This document shows positions 34,260 through 43,343 of a stretch of 64,000 nt of DNA, piece by piece. This DNA comes from Pseudogemmobacter lacusdianii. Its GTDB lineage: Bacteria; Pseudomonadota; Alphaproteobacteria; Rhodobacterales; Rhodobacteraceae. Position numbers and translations under genes: made by a program. The notes beneath the pieces are model-generated. The model was not told the origin of the DNA. It searched no databases and saw only the letters and a program-made list of their open reading frames with translations. The stretch is from the NCBI RefSeq assembly GCF_030848395.1, contig NZ_JAVDBT010000012.1, forward strand, positions 1 to 64,000, given 5' to 3'. Position 1 is the first letter of the stretch. Every line of letters starts with the position of its first letter.

Positions 34260-35585
34260 TTGACCAATAACATCCCCTCGCCTTCAGATCCAAATTCACC
34301 CGCCCCCGCAGCCCCTCAGCCGCCTGCTGCAACAGGCACGCCTGCCCCTTCGACGCCTGCCCCGTCGACGCCCGCCGCTGCGGCGCAGCCACCCGCTCAG
34401 CCCGCTTTGACCGTGGTGCCTGCGGTGCGTCCAACCTCTCCCGATGCGGAAGCTGGCAGCTTAGACATGACCACTGCCGGACCCAGCCGGCTAAGGGCAC
34501 GGCACATCGGGCTGTTGATCTCTTTTCTCCTTTTCGTCGCTCTGCCGCTTATGGCCTCGGCTTGGTATCTGTGGGTCAGAGCCGCCGACCAATATGCCTC
34601 GACTTTGGGCTTTTCAGTTCACCAAGAGAATGGCGCTTCGGCAATTTCCTTGCTCAGCGGGTTCAGCAGCTTCTCGGGCTCCAGTTCAACCGACACAGAC
34701 ATCATTCACAGCTACATCAACAGCCAACAGCTTGTGACCGAGATTGATGCCGCCATTGATCTGCGCAGGGTCTGGAGCCGCCCCGCAGGCGATGTCATCT
34801 ACCGTTTCGATCCCAGCGGCACGACCGAAGATCTACTCGATTACTGGCGCGAGATGGTGAATGTCTATTACGACAGCACCACCCGCCTGATCGAGGTCCG
34901 CGTCCTCGCCTTCGACCCGGTCGAGGCGCAGCAGATCTCGACACTGATCTTCGAGAAATCCACCTTGATGATCAATGAACTCAACGCGATCGCCGTCGAA
35001 GACACGCTGCGCTACTCCCGAGATGAGTTGAACCGCAGCCATGAGACGGTGATCAAATCGCGCCAAGCCGTCACCGCTTTTCGCGATAAATATCAAATTG
35101 TTGACCCAGAGTCCGATCTGACTTTGCAAGCCGCACTTATTGGAGAGCTGCAACAACAGCTGACCCAAGCGGTGATCGATCTCGATGTGCTGCGCGATGG
35201 TGCCTTGCCCAGCGATCCACGCCTTGCCCCGCTTGAACGGCGCGTGCGGGTGATCGAAGAGCGGCTCAAATCCGAACGGGCCAAGTTTGGCCTCTCCAGC
35301 ACCACCGGCGGGCTCTATCCCGATATGATGGCCGATTACGAACGGCTGGCCGCGGACCGCGAATTCGCCGAGGCCTCATATCTGGCGGCTCGTGCAGGTT
35401 ATGAGGTGGCTCAGGCCGATGCTGTGCGCAAAAGCCGCTACCTTGCCGCGCATGTGCTGCCGACACTTGCCGAAAGCTCACGCTATCCCGACCGCCCCGT
35501 CACCCTTGCCGCGATTGGGGTGTTTCTTTTCATGATCTGGTCCATCGGCGCGCTGCTTTACTATTCGCTGCGTGATCGGCGCTAA
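34260..35585 (+). CDS. Capsule export inner-membrane protein (KpsE/BexC/CtrB-like)
   Basis: A 441-residue polysaccharide co-polymerase-type protein. Residues 1-75 are rich in Pro, Ala and Thr and probably disordered. Membrane helices lie at about 83-105 and 412-435. The periplasmic part has Wzz/KpsE features (YASTLGFSVHQENG, FDPVEAQQISTLIFEKS) and a long helical hairpin at 240-330. It bridges the ABC transporter to an outer-membrane exporter, which is not in the window. The start is TTG at 34260 with a weak Shine-Dalgarno; the ATG at 34467 would drop the Pro-rich part. Confidence 0.87.
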   Translation: MTNNIPSPSDPNSPAPAAPQPPAATGTPAPSTPAPSTPAAAAQPPAQPALTVVPAVRPTSPDAEAGSLDMTTAGPSRLRARHIGLLISFLLFVALPLMASAWYLWVRAADQYASTLGFSVHQENGASAISLLSGFSSFSGSSSTDTDIIHSYINSQQLVTEIDAAIDLRRVWSRPAGDVIYRFDPSGTTEDLLDYWREMVNVYYDSTTRLIEVRVLAFDPVEAQQISTLIFEKSTLMINELNAIAVEDTLRYSRDELNRSHETVIKSRQAVTAFRDKYQIVDPESDLTLQAALIGELQQQLTQAVIDLDVLRDGALPSDPRLAPLERRVRVIEERLKSERAKFGLSSTTGGLYPDMMADYERLAADREFAEASYLAARAGYEVAQADAVRKSRYLAAHVLPTLAESSRYPDRPVTLAAIGVFLFMIWSIGALLYYSLRDRR

Positions 35586-35597
35586 GGGGCTTTGGCG

Positions 35598-36257
35598 ATG
35601 ATCCGTCTCGTCAATCTTTCCAAGACCTTCACCATGAATGGCGTGTCAAAGACCGTTGTCGATAATGTCACCGCGACCCTGCCCGCGCGCACCTCGATTG
35701 GGCTTTTGGGCCGCAATGGTGCTGGCAAATCAACCTTGCTGAAGATCATCGCCGGCACCCAAGCCCCAAGCTCGGGCCGGGTGCATGTTGGCGGCACCAT
35801 CTCATGGCCGGTGGGCTTTGCCGGCAGCTTTCATCTCGATATGACCGGGGCGCAAAACACCCGCTTTGTCGCCCGGATCTACGGCGTCGACAGCGACGAG
35901 CTGGTCGCTTTCACCGAGGAGTTCGCCGAGCTCGGCGGCCATTTCCGCCTGCCGCTGCGCACTTATTCCTCAGGCATGATGTCGCGGCTGGCCTTTGGCG
36001 TCTCGATGGGCATCGCCTTTGACACCTATCTGGTGGATGAGATCACCGCCGTCGGCGACGCCGCATTCCGCACGAAATCCAATGCGCTTTTCCGCGAAAG
36101 GATGCGCAACGCGGGGGCGATCGTGGTCAACCATGCGATGCCGGTGATCCGCGAGCTTTGCACCAAAGTGATGGTGCTTGAAGACGGCCAACTGCTCTTT
36201 TTCGACGATGTCGAAGAGGGCATCGCGCATCACAACCGCAACATGCGCGTGGCCTAA
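35598..36257 (+). CDS. Polysaccharide export ABC transporter ATP-binding protein (KpsT-like)
   Basis: A 219-residue ATPase: Walker A GLLGRNGAGKST, a signature YSSGMMSRLAFG in place of the classical LSGGQ, and Walker B TYLVDEITAVGD, as in KpsT/BexA/CtrD. The central IYGVDSDELVAF segment is also characteristic. It powers export of capsule-like glycan with the permease at 33255. AAGGGG lies about 8 nt before the ATG at 35598, which is preferred over the TTG at 35592. It follows kpsE by 12 bp and converges with the RTX gene 16 bp away. Confidence 0.93.
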   Translation: MIRLVNLSKTFTMNGVSKTVVDNVTATLPARTSIGLLGRNGAGKSTLLKIIAGTQAPSSGRVHVGGTISWPVGFAGSFHLDMTGAQNTRFVARIYGVDSDELVAFTEEFAELGGHFRLPLRTYSSGMMSRLAFGVSMGIAFDTYLVDEITAVGDAAFRTKSNALFRERMRNAGAIVVNHAMPVIRELCTKVMVLEDGQLLFFDDVEEGIAHHNRNMRVA

Positions 36258-36273
36258 AGCCCGCCCCGGCCGG

Positions 36274-39200
36274 TCAAATCAGCACCATTCTATCCAGCAA
36301 AAGATCCGCATCCGAAATGCCGTGAATGGTCAGACTGTGGCCATCGCTGAACATCAGCCGCACCGCATGCGCCGCCGGCATCTCACGCGCGGTTGCAACC
36401 AAATCCTGCACCGAGCTTACCCCGCTTGGCAGCGCCGTTCGCGCAATCTGGATCCGGTCTTCGCCGGGCGCGAAATCGGCAATCACATCATGACCGGCGT
36501 GATAGATGAACGTATCCGCCCCGGCCTGCCCGTAATAAACATCATTGCCGTCATCGCCTTGCAACGTGTCATTGCCGGCCCCACCCAAAAGCACATCATC
36601 GCCGCCGCGGCCCAGAATGCGGTCATTCCCGGTCAAACCGTCAATCTGGTTCGCCGTTTCATCGCCCAGCAAAACGTCATTGTAAAACGACCCCGCCAGC
36701 ACCTCGATCGAGTGGAAAACATCGCCCGCCGCATCGCCCGAGGTGCTTTGCACCTGCAACATATCGGCGCGCACCGGCCCCGGCGCATCCCAGTAAAACA
36801 CCATATCCCAGCCATCGCCGCCGTATAACCAATCCGCGCCCGCCCCGCCCGAAAGGCTGTCATTGCCCGCGCCGCCAAAAAGCGAGTCATTGCCGCCGCG
36901 CCCGTAAAGCGCATCATTGCCGGGCAGGCCGTCCAGCCAATTGGCGTTGTGATCGCCCAAGAGGTAATCGTTGTAAAACGTGCCCGCCATCATCTCGACC
37001 AAATTGAACTGGTCATTGGCGGCATCGCCAAAAGTGGCAACAATCGTCAGCATATCGGCACGCACCGGCCCCGGCGCATCCCAGTAAAACGCCAGATCCA
37101 TGCCCGCGCCGCCATAGATAATATCGGCCCCGCCGCCGCCCGACATGCTGTCATTGCCCGCGCCACCGACCAAAATGTCATTGCCGCCGCGCCCGTACAG
37201 CACATCATCCCCATCCAGCCCGTCCAAGCGGTCCGCCCCGTGAGTGCCCAACAACTGATCGTTAAAGTTCGACCCGGCCAACTGCTCGATCGAGGAAAAC
37301 TGATCCGCCTCGGCATCGCCGCTGGTGGCCACAATGGTCAACATATCGGCGCGCACCCCCGCGGTCGCATCCCAATAATAGGCCATATCCCAGCCATTTC
37401 CGCCGTAAATTATGTCCGCCCCGCTGCCGCCCGAAAGCGTGTCATCGCCATCATCGCCTTGTAAAATATCATTGCCAGCGCCGCCGATCAGGTGATCGCC
37501 CCCCGAAAGACCGATCAGGTGATTGGCCTCATCATCGCCGATCATCACATCGCGGTGCAGCGTTCCCGCGATCCGCTCAATCCCCTCATAACTGTCGCGA
37601 TAGGCCTCGCCCGTCGAGGTGTCGGGCTGCGTCATATCGATCCGCAACCCCACCGGCGAACTCCAGTAAATCACCAGATCATTGCCAGCCCCGCCGTAAA
37701 AGGCATCGCCCCCCGCGCCGCCCTCCAGCGTGTCATGCCCCTCACCGCCATAGATCTGATCATCGCCACCGCGACCCGAGATCATATCCGCGCCATCGCC
37801 GCCATAAAGCGTATTGGCTGCGTTATCGCCGGTCAGCGTGTCATTGAACCCTGTGCCGGTGATCCCCTCGATGCCGCGAAACTCCACCCGGTCGCGACTG
37901 CCCACGCGCGCCAGCCCGGCCAGCATATCAATCGAAGCCGCAGCCGCGCTGCCGCTGAAATCCAGCATATCCTCGCCGCCGAACCCGTCGATCGTGTCAT
38001 TCCCACCCGAGATCATCAGCAGGTCATCATCCTCGGTGCCATTGACCCGCTCGCTGGCGGCAGTGCCGGTGATCGCCTGCTGGCGCAGGGTAAAAGCCGC
38101 CGGAATATGCCATAGCGCAAAGGTTCCGGCGGTGATCAGCCCCGTCGCGCTCAGGGGCTGACCATTGGCCGAGCGCAGCTCAAGCTCTTGCTCTAAATAG
38201 GTAATCCGCGCGCCATTCGCGGTCGCGGTGATCCGCAGCGCCGAGACATCATAGATCCGCCCCCAAGCCGAGAAATCGATCCTGTCGATCCCCGGCTGAA
38301 AATCGGTGATGATGTTCAACTGCCCATCAGTGCTCAGAACGAAGATATCGGCCCCGCCGCCGCCCGTCATCGTATCGGCTCCGGGCCCATCGATCAGCAC
38401 ATCATCGCCCGCACCGCCGTTCAACAGATCGGCCCCGTCGCCACCCGATAAAAGATCATCCCCCCCGGTGCCCTGCAGCGTGTCGGCCCCCGCCCCCCCC
38501 ATCCGCACCGCGCCGATAGCGGCCAGATCCAGCGTCAAGCGCGTGATCCCGGCCGCCTCGCTCGCCACAAAAATCTCGACCCGCGCGCCGATCACTTGCG
38601 CGTTGATCGCGGTGATCCCGTCCATGCTTGTGGCATCCGTATCCAGGATTTGCGCCAGATGGATCAGCCGACCGCCGGGCAAAATCTCAAGCAGATCAAC
38701 GCCTTTATCGCCTCCGCCCAGCACCACAAAGCTGCGCCCGGCATAGGTGAAGCTGTCAAAAGCCTGCACCGCTTGAAACCTTGTCTCTAGCGTGTCGCCG
38801 ATATGATCGCGCACCAGCATCGCGCCATCCTGCGCCACCTCGATCACCGTAAAACTATGCGAGGCCCCAGCGGCCACCAAAAGGTAAGTCACGCCATGCG
38901 CCACCACGGCGCCCAAAGCCGAAGGCGCATTGATGCCCAGCCCAAGCTCCGCCCCGATCGAGCTGGTCTGCGACAGCCGCCCATCCGCACCGATCCGCAT
39001 AAGATCAATCCGGTCTTCCGCGATCATCGCCGCCGCCAAATAGGTCACGCCACCGACGCTGATCTGCTGCAATTGCGCAAGGTTCAGCCCCTGCTGCGTC
39101 TCGGCCAAAAGCTGGGTCTGCAAATGTTGCAACGCGCCATCAGCTAGCAAATGATAGCCCGTGACCGCGCCACTGTTGGTAAGCCCGGTATAGATATAGC

Positions 39201-39615
39201 TCTGCCCCCCGATCGTGACCGCCTCAAGTGCCGAGACCACGCCCACCGGCCCGCCCGGCGGCAAAAGCACCCGGCCAATCGGGTCTGTGTCGCTGGCCAA
39301 ATAGGTCAGCAATGAGGGCTGATCGCTGCCCGTCACCAGCAATCTCTTCGCGCCGCCCAACGACATCAGCGCCAAACTTGGCGGCGCGGGAAGCGCAGAA
39401 CTGACCGTCACGCCTTGCTGATCGACCAGTTGCATCGCGCCGGTGATGTCAAAACTTGTCACCCCCCCGCCCGAGCGGTTGGCCGCGTAAAGCAAGCGCC
39501 GCCCGCCCTCTTCGCTCACCAGAAAATCTGTAATCCCCGCAATCATATGCGCAGGTGCCGAGGTGAAAACCTCGGACAATTCAAACCGAAACGCCACGAA
39601 AACCCCCAACTTCAC
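36274..39615 (-). CDS. Giant RTX calcium-binding protein with beta-propeller-like N-terminus
   Basis: A protein of about 1113 residues (GTG at 39615; GTG at 39597 is equally possible). The first ~380 residues look like repeated propeller-type blades (GGAKRLLVTGSDQPSLLTYL, GVTYLAAAMIAEDRIDLMRI). The rest is glycine/aspartate-rich RTX repeats (GGAGADTLQGTGGDDLLSGG), including four tandem 97-residue units. It ends in an acidic C-terminal segment likely to be the type I secretion signal. It is probably an exported calcium-binding surface or matrix protein. It lies between kpsT and the second GT2, so a role in holding the polysaccharide is plausible but unproven. Confidence 0.82.
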   Translation of the reverse strand: MKLGVFVAFRFELSEVFTSAPAHMIAGITDFLVSEEGGRRLLYAANRSGGGVTSFDITGAMQLVDQQGVTVSSALPAPPSLALMSLGGAKRLLVTGSDQPSLLTYLASDTDPIGRVLLPPGGPVGVVSALEAVTIGGQSYIYTGLTNSGAVTGYHLLADGALQHLQTQLLAETQQGLNLAQLQQISVGGVTYLAAAMIAEDRIDLMRIGADGRLSQTSSIGAELGLGINAPSALGAVVAHGVTYLLVAAGASHSFTVIEVAQDGAMLVRDHIGDTLETRFQAVQAFDSFTYAGRSFVVLGGGDKGVDLLEILPGGRLIHLAQILDTDATSMDGITAINAQVIGARVEIFVASEAAGITRLTLDLAAIGAVRMGGAGADTLQGTGGDDLLSGGDGADLLNGGAGDDVLIDGPGADTMTGGGGADIFVLSTDGQLNIITDFQPGIDRIDFSAWGRIYDVSALRITATANGARITYLEQELELRSANGQPLSATGLITAGTFALWHIPAAFTLRQQAITGTAASERVNGTEDDDLLMISGGNDTIDGFGGEDMLDFSGSAAAASIDMLAGLARVGSRDRVEFRGIEGITGTGFNDTLTGDNAANTLYGGDGADMISGRGGDDQIYGGEGHDTLEGGAGGDAFYGGAGNDLVIYWSSPVGLRIDMTQPDTSTGEAYRDSYEGIERIAGTLHRDVMIGDDEANHLIGLSGGDHLIGGAGNDILQGDDGDDTLSGGSGADIIYGGNGWDMAYYWDATAGVRADMLTIVATSGDAEADQFSSIEQLAGSNFNDQLLGTHGADRLDGLDGDDVLYGRGGNDILVGGAGNDSMSGGGGADIIYGGAGMDLAFYWDAPGPVRADMLTIVATFGDAANDQFNLVEMMAGTFYNDYLLGDHNANWLDGLPGNDALYGRGGNDSLFGGAGNDSLSGGAGADWLYGGDGWDMVFYWDAPGPVRADMLQVQSTSGDAAGDVFHSIEVLAGSFYNDVLLGDETANQIDGLTGNDRILGRGGDDVLLGGAGNDTLQGDDGNDVYYGQAGADTFIYHAGHDVIADFAPGEDRIQIARTALPSGVSSVQDLVATAREMPAAHAVRLMFSDGHSLTIHGISDADLLLDRMVLI
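36508..37671 (-). repeat. Four tandem 291-bp (97-residue) coding repeats
   Basis: The units run 37381-37671, 37090-37380, 36799-37089 and 36508-36798 in coding order. A shared stretch, for example GCACCGGCCCCGGCGCATCC on the plus strand, recurs at exactly 291 bp (36771 and 37062). Each unit is a YWDA-PVRADM module followed by four to five RTX nonapeptides. The first unit has diverged most (YWSSPVGLRIDM). Confidence 0.85.
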
Positions 39616-39810
39616 AGCACCACATCCCGCTCTCTCTCTGCGTGCAAAGACGTGCCGCAGCGGGCAGGAAGCGCGGCAGAACCGCGGCAATTGCCTGCAA
39701 TTCACCTTGAATGTCGGGCATTTTCCGACGGGCTGGCGTGGTGAGGCTTGCGCGAAAAGCCGACGCCGCCCATGCTGCGCAAAGGGCCTTGGCACAAGCG
39801 GTGGTTGGGG

Positions 39811-40725
39811 ATGCACAAAGCGGCGGCCGAGGAGATCACCATTGTGATGGCCACCCGCAACGGAGCGGCGCATCTGCCGGCGCAATTGGCCAGCATCGCC
39901 GCGCAAAGCCACCGCAATTGGCGGCTTTTCGTCTCGGATGATGGCTCGAGTGATGCGACCTTAACGCTTTTGCAAGATTTCGCCCGTAACCATCCGGTGC
40001 AACTGATCCAAGGCCCGCAACAAGGTGCGGCGGCCAATTTTCTCTCGGCACTTTGCCATCCTGACCTGCCGCGCGGCCCCATAGCCTTGGCAGATCAAGA
40101 TGACATTTGGCTCAAAGGCAAATTGGCGCGCGGCTTGCGGCGGCTTCACAGCGCCACAGGCCCGGCGCTTTACGCCGCCGAAAGCCTTTTGGCCGATGAA
40201 GCCGGCAAGCCCTTTCGCCGCAGCCATTCCGGCCGCGCCCAGCCCAGCTTTGCCGCATCCTTGGTGCAAAACCTCTTTGCTGGCCATACGATGATGTTCA
40301 ACGCCGCGACCCTCGACCTTCTGCGCCATGCCGGAGCGCCACAGGGCATCGCCTTTCACGATTGGTGGATCTACCAACTCAGCGCCGGGGCCGGCGCGCG
40401 GCTGATCCTCGACCCGCTGCCCACCGCACTCTACCGCCAGCACAGCAGCAACGCCCTTGGTGCCACCGGGCGCAGACAAGCCTTGTCGCGACTTAACCGG
40501 GTTTTAACCCAACAATGGCGGTCCGAGATCGAAGCCCATGCCCTTGCCCTGCAGGGGCAAAGCCCCCTTCTCACCCCCCAGGCGCAAGGTGTTTTGGAAG
40601 CCTTCCTCGCCATGCCCAAAAGCGGCTGGCGCCGGGTGCAAAGCTTCCAAAACCTTGGCGCAAAACGCAGCTCCCCCAGCGGCCAAGCGCTGATGCTGGG
40701 CGCCGCTTTCGCGGGGCTGCTTTAG
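39811..40725 (+). CDS. Family 2 glycosyltransferase (paralogue B)
   Basis: A 304-residue GT2 closely related to the protein at 18959-19888: IVMATRNGAAHLP, SDDGSSDATL, LADQDDIWL, FHDWWIYQLSAGAGARL and LYRQHSSNALG occur in the same order and spacing. The start is uncertain: ATG 39811 is given; the frame is open back to 39748. It is divergent from the RTX gene and converges with ugd, overlapping it by 3 bp. It probably adds a sugar to the surface glycan. Confidence 0.85.
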   Translation: MHKAAAEEITIVMATRNGAAHLPAQLASIAAQSHRNWRLFVSDDGSSDATLTLLQDFARNHPVQLIQGPQQGAAANFLSALCHPDLPRGPIALADQDDIWLKGKLARGLRRLHSATGPALYAAESLLADEAGKPFRRSHSGRAQPSFAASLVQNLFAGHTMMFNAATLDLLRHAGAPQGIAFHDWWIYQLSAGAGARLILDPLPTALYRQHSSNALGATGRRQALSRLNRVLTQQWRSEIEAHALALQGQSPLLTPQAQGVLEAFLAMPKSGWRRVQSFQNLGAKRSSPSGQALMLGAAFAGLL

Positions 40726-42026
40726 CGCCCCACCCCGACATAATGGCTAAATCCCGCTGACAGAACCTCGTCCCGGTCATAGATATTGCGCAGATCGGCC
40801 ATCTTAGGCTGCGCCATCTTGCGTGCCATCCGTTGCAGATCCAAGGCGCGGAACTCGTTCCACTCGGTCAAAAGCACAACCAAATCCGCACCTTGCGCCG
40901 CCTGATAGGGATTATCGGACCATTTCACGCCGGGCAGCAAAGCTTGCCCCTCGTGCTGGCCTTGCGGATCGCAAAGCCGCACCCTAGCCCCCGCCCCCAC
41001 CAAAGCCGGCACAATCGTCAGGCTCGGCGCATCCCGCATATCGTCGGTATTGGGCTTGAACGTCACCCCCAGCACCGCAATCACCTTGTCGCGCAGCACG
41101 CCGTCACAAAGATCCTCAATGCGTAGGATCATCCGCCGTTTTACCTCATCATTCACCTTGATGACGGTTTCCACGATCTGCATCGGCACCGCATGCTCTT
41201 GGCCAATCCGCGCCAAGGCCTTGGTATCTTTGGGAAAACACGACCCGCCATAGCCCGGCCCGGCATGAAGGAACTTATTGCCGATCCGCCCATCCATGCC
41301 GATCCCCTTGGCGACCGATTTGATATCCGCCCCCACCCGCTCGCACAAAGCGGCGATCTCATTGATGAAGGTGATCTTGGTCGCAAGGAAAGCATTGGCC
41401 GCATATTTGATCATCTCGGCCGATTCAAGCCCGGTATAAACCACCGGAAACTCACGCAAGAAGAGCGGCCGATAGACCTCGGCCATCACCTTTTGCGCCC
41501 GCTCACTTTCGACCCCCACGACCACGCGGTCGGGGCGCATGAAGTCGTCAATCGCCGCCCCCTCGCGCAAAAACTCGGGATTCGAGGCCACATCAAACGC
41601 CGCCTCAGGGCTCACAGCCCGCAGCACCTCGGCCACTTTGCGATTGGTGCCAACCGGCACGGTGGATTTCGTCACCACGACCGCATAGCCTGTCAAAGCT
41701 TTGCCAATTTCTTCAGCCGCCGCCATCACATAGCTCAGGTCGGCATGGCCATCGCCGCGCCGCGTCGGCGTGCCAACGGCAATGAAAACCGCCCCTGCGC
41801 CATCGACGGCCTCGGCAAGATCGGTGGTGAAACTCAGCCGCCCAGCGGCGACGTTCTTGGCCAGCAAAGCCTCAAGCCCCGGCTCGTAGATCGGCACTTC
41901 ACCCGCGTGCAGCCGCGCAATCTTGCCCGGATCTTTGTCGACGCAGATCACCTCATGGCCAAAGTCCGAGAAGCACACGCCCGAGACAAGTCCGACATAG
42001 CCGGTGCCAACCATAACAATTTTCAT
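40722..42026 (-). CDS. ugd: UDP-glucose 6-dehydrogenase
   Basis: A 434-residue NAD-dependent dehydrogenase that oxidises UDP-glucose to UDP-glucuronate in two steps. It shows the N-terminal VMVGTGYVGLVSGVCF, TKSTVPVGTN, the catalytic cysteine in GYGGSCFPKDTKAL, and VTFKPNTDDMRDAPS. It supplies an acidic sugar donor for capsule. Its 3' end overlaps that of the GT2 gene. A 122-bp gap separates it from the DUF2793 gene. Confidence 0.96.
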   Translation of the reverse strand: MKIVMVGTGYVGLVSGVCFSDFGHEVICVDKDPGKIARLHAGEVPIYEPGLEALLAKNVAAGRLSFTTDLAEAVDGAGAVFIAVGTPTRRGDGHADLSYVMAAAEEIGKALTGYAVVVTKSTVPVGTNRKVAEVLRAVSPEAAFDVASNPEFLREGAAIDDFMRPDRVVVGVESERAQKVMAEVYRPLFLREFPVVYTGLESAEMIKYAANAFLATKITFINEIAALCERVGADIKSVAKGIGMDGRIGNKFLHAGPGYGGSCFPKDTKALARIGQEHAVPMQIVETVIKVNDEVKRRMILRIEDLCDGVLRDKVIAVLGVTFKPNTDDMRDAPSLTIVPALVGAGARVRLCDPQGQHEGQALLPGVKWSDNPYQAAQGADLVVLLTEWNEFRALDLQRMARKMAQPKMADLRNIYDRDEVLSAGFSHYVGVGR

Positions 42027-42148
42027 GCGCCGATCCCCCGTGGCTGCCCCTTTTTCCGAGGCCAGCGACCGGCAGACCTAAGCACCAGCGGCACGGTTGT
42101 GTCAAATAGCGCTCCTGTAAATTATGTCCCAGATTGGTTTACACGCGC

Positions 42149-43267
42149 TTAAAACCAACGCCCAACCGCTTGAATGCGCAGGTTGAGCGCGCCCGATTTG
42201 CTGACCGCCGCCAAAGCCCGCAGCACCGCTGCACTCGCCCCCGGCGCGCCCTGCGTGACCAGCCAGCAATCACCGTCATCCACCGCGCCACTGACCACAG
42301 GGGCTGCGGCAAAGGCAGCCGGATAGCTCCAAGTCACATCCGCAGAGCGGAAAAGCCCGGCCAAAGCGGTGCTGGCATGCGCCAGCGAAAGCGCCGCAAG
42401 GCTGCAAATCTGCGTGCCATCGGCAAAGCGCACATAGTCACCATTGGCACCTGTCCCGCGCTCAATCACCGCGCCGGTCGGCGCCCCGCTGCTTTGCGAA
42501 ACCGGGCCCAAAAGATTGGCGCGTCCGTAGATCACCGTCCCCGCCGCCGCCCCCAATCCGTAATCGCCAACCTTCAGCACCCGCCCCGCAGTGGCATCCG
42601 CGGCACTTTGCGTCACCGCCGTGCCCACCAGCGGCAGATCCATCCGCACCCCAGCGACCGAGGCCTCAAGCGCCGTCACAAAGCTGCTGCCATCCGCGCT
42701 CACCTTGATCGAGAAAGCATCCGAGCCCGCCGTCCCCATCTCGGCCCGACCTGAAAAACCGGTCTGAAACAACAGGCTCGCCGTATCGCCCGCTGCGGCC
42801 TTGTTCAACTTCAGCTGATGCCCGGCACCGGCATGGTTCAAAAGCGTCGCCGGGGCCGAGAGTGCCAGCCGGTTGGTGGCATCCGGACTGGCCGAGATCC
42901 CAAGCTCTCGGACTTGCAAGGGCAGCTCTGAAACACCCTTCCAGTCGAACCCGTCAAAGACCACCGCTTGGCCCTCGGCCAGCACCTGCGCCTGCCAGCC
43001 GTTAAGGGCTGGGTAGAACTGCCAGCCCTCGGCTGTCATCACCGCAATCTGGCGGTCCTTCCCGGCCCAATCCAGCGTCGCGCCGACCGCCACGATATGA
43101 CGGTCCCCGGACACAGGCAGCGCCGGCGGCACCGTCAAATCGCGGTTCAAAACCACCAGTTGCACCAAAGCGTCCAGCGCCAGCAGCGCCTCATTATGGG
43201 TCACATGCTTTTGCGCCTGACTGGGCAGCATCAGCGGCAGGCGCAGAATATCGGTCTCGTCAGCCAT
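42149..43267 (-). CDS. DUF2793 family protein
   Basis: A 372-residue protein with an N-terminal DUF2793 domain (LRLPLMLPSQAQKHVTHNEA, LDALVQLVVLNRDL, WQFYPALNGWQAQV) and a beta-rich C-terminal part. There is no signal peptide or membrane helix. DUF2793 occurs in phage tail and spike proteins; as far as I recall it is also found in Rhodobacter gene-transfer-agent head-spike proteins that bind capsule. No other phage gene is nearby, so it is a stand-alone copy. Its place at the edge of a capsule-like locus makes a glycan-binding role attractive, but this is inference. Confidence 0.78.
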   Translation of the reverse strand: MADETDILRLPLMLPSQAQKHVTHNEALLALDALVQLVVLNRDLTVPPALPVSGDRHIVAVGATLDWAGKDRQIAVMTAEGWQFYPALNGWQAQVLAEGQAVVFDGFDWKGVSELPLQVRELGISASPDATNRLALSAPATLLNHAGAGHQLKLNKAAAGDTASLLFQTGFSGRAEMGTAGSDAFSIKVSADGSSFVTALEASVAGVRMDLPLVGTAVTQSAADATAGRVLKVGDYGLGAAAGTVIYGRANLLGPVSQSSGAPTGAVIERGTGANGDYVRFADGTQICSLAALSLAHASTALAGLFRSADVTWSYPAAFAAAPVVSGAVDDGDCWLVTQGAPGASAAVLRALAAVSKSGALNLRIQAVGRWF

Positions 43268-43343
43268 AAGGCCACCTCCGCAGGAACGCTTGTTCGGCGT
43301 GACCCTAAGCGGCGGCTCTCAACGCAAAGTTACCACAGCGTTC

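Noticed and set aside
36508-37671. Regular repeats considered as a CRISPR-like array
   Set aside because: The period is 291 bp, a multiple of three, inside one open frame coding for RTX motifs.
42149-43267. Prophage remnant suggested by DUF2793
   Set aside because: No integrase, capsid, tail or lysis gene is nearby.
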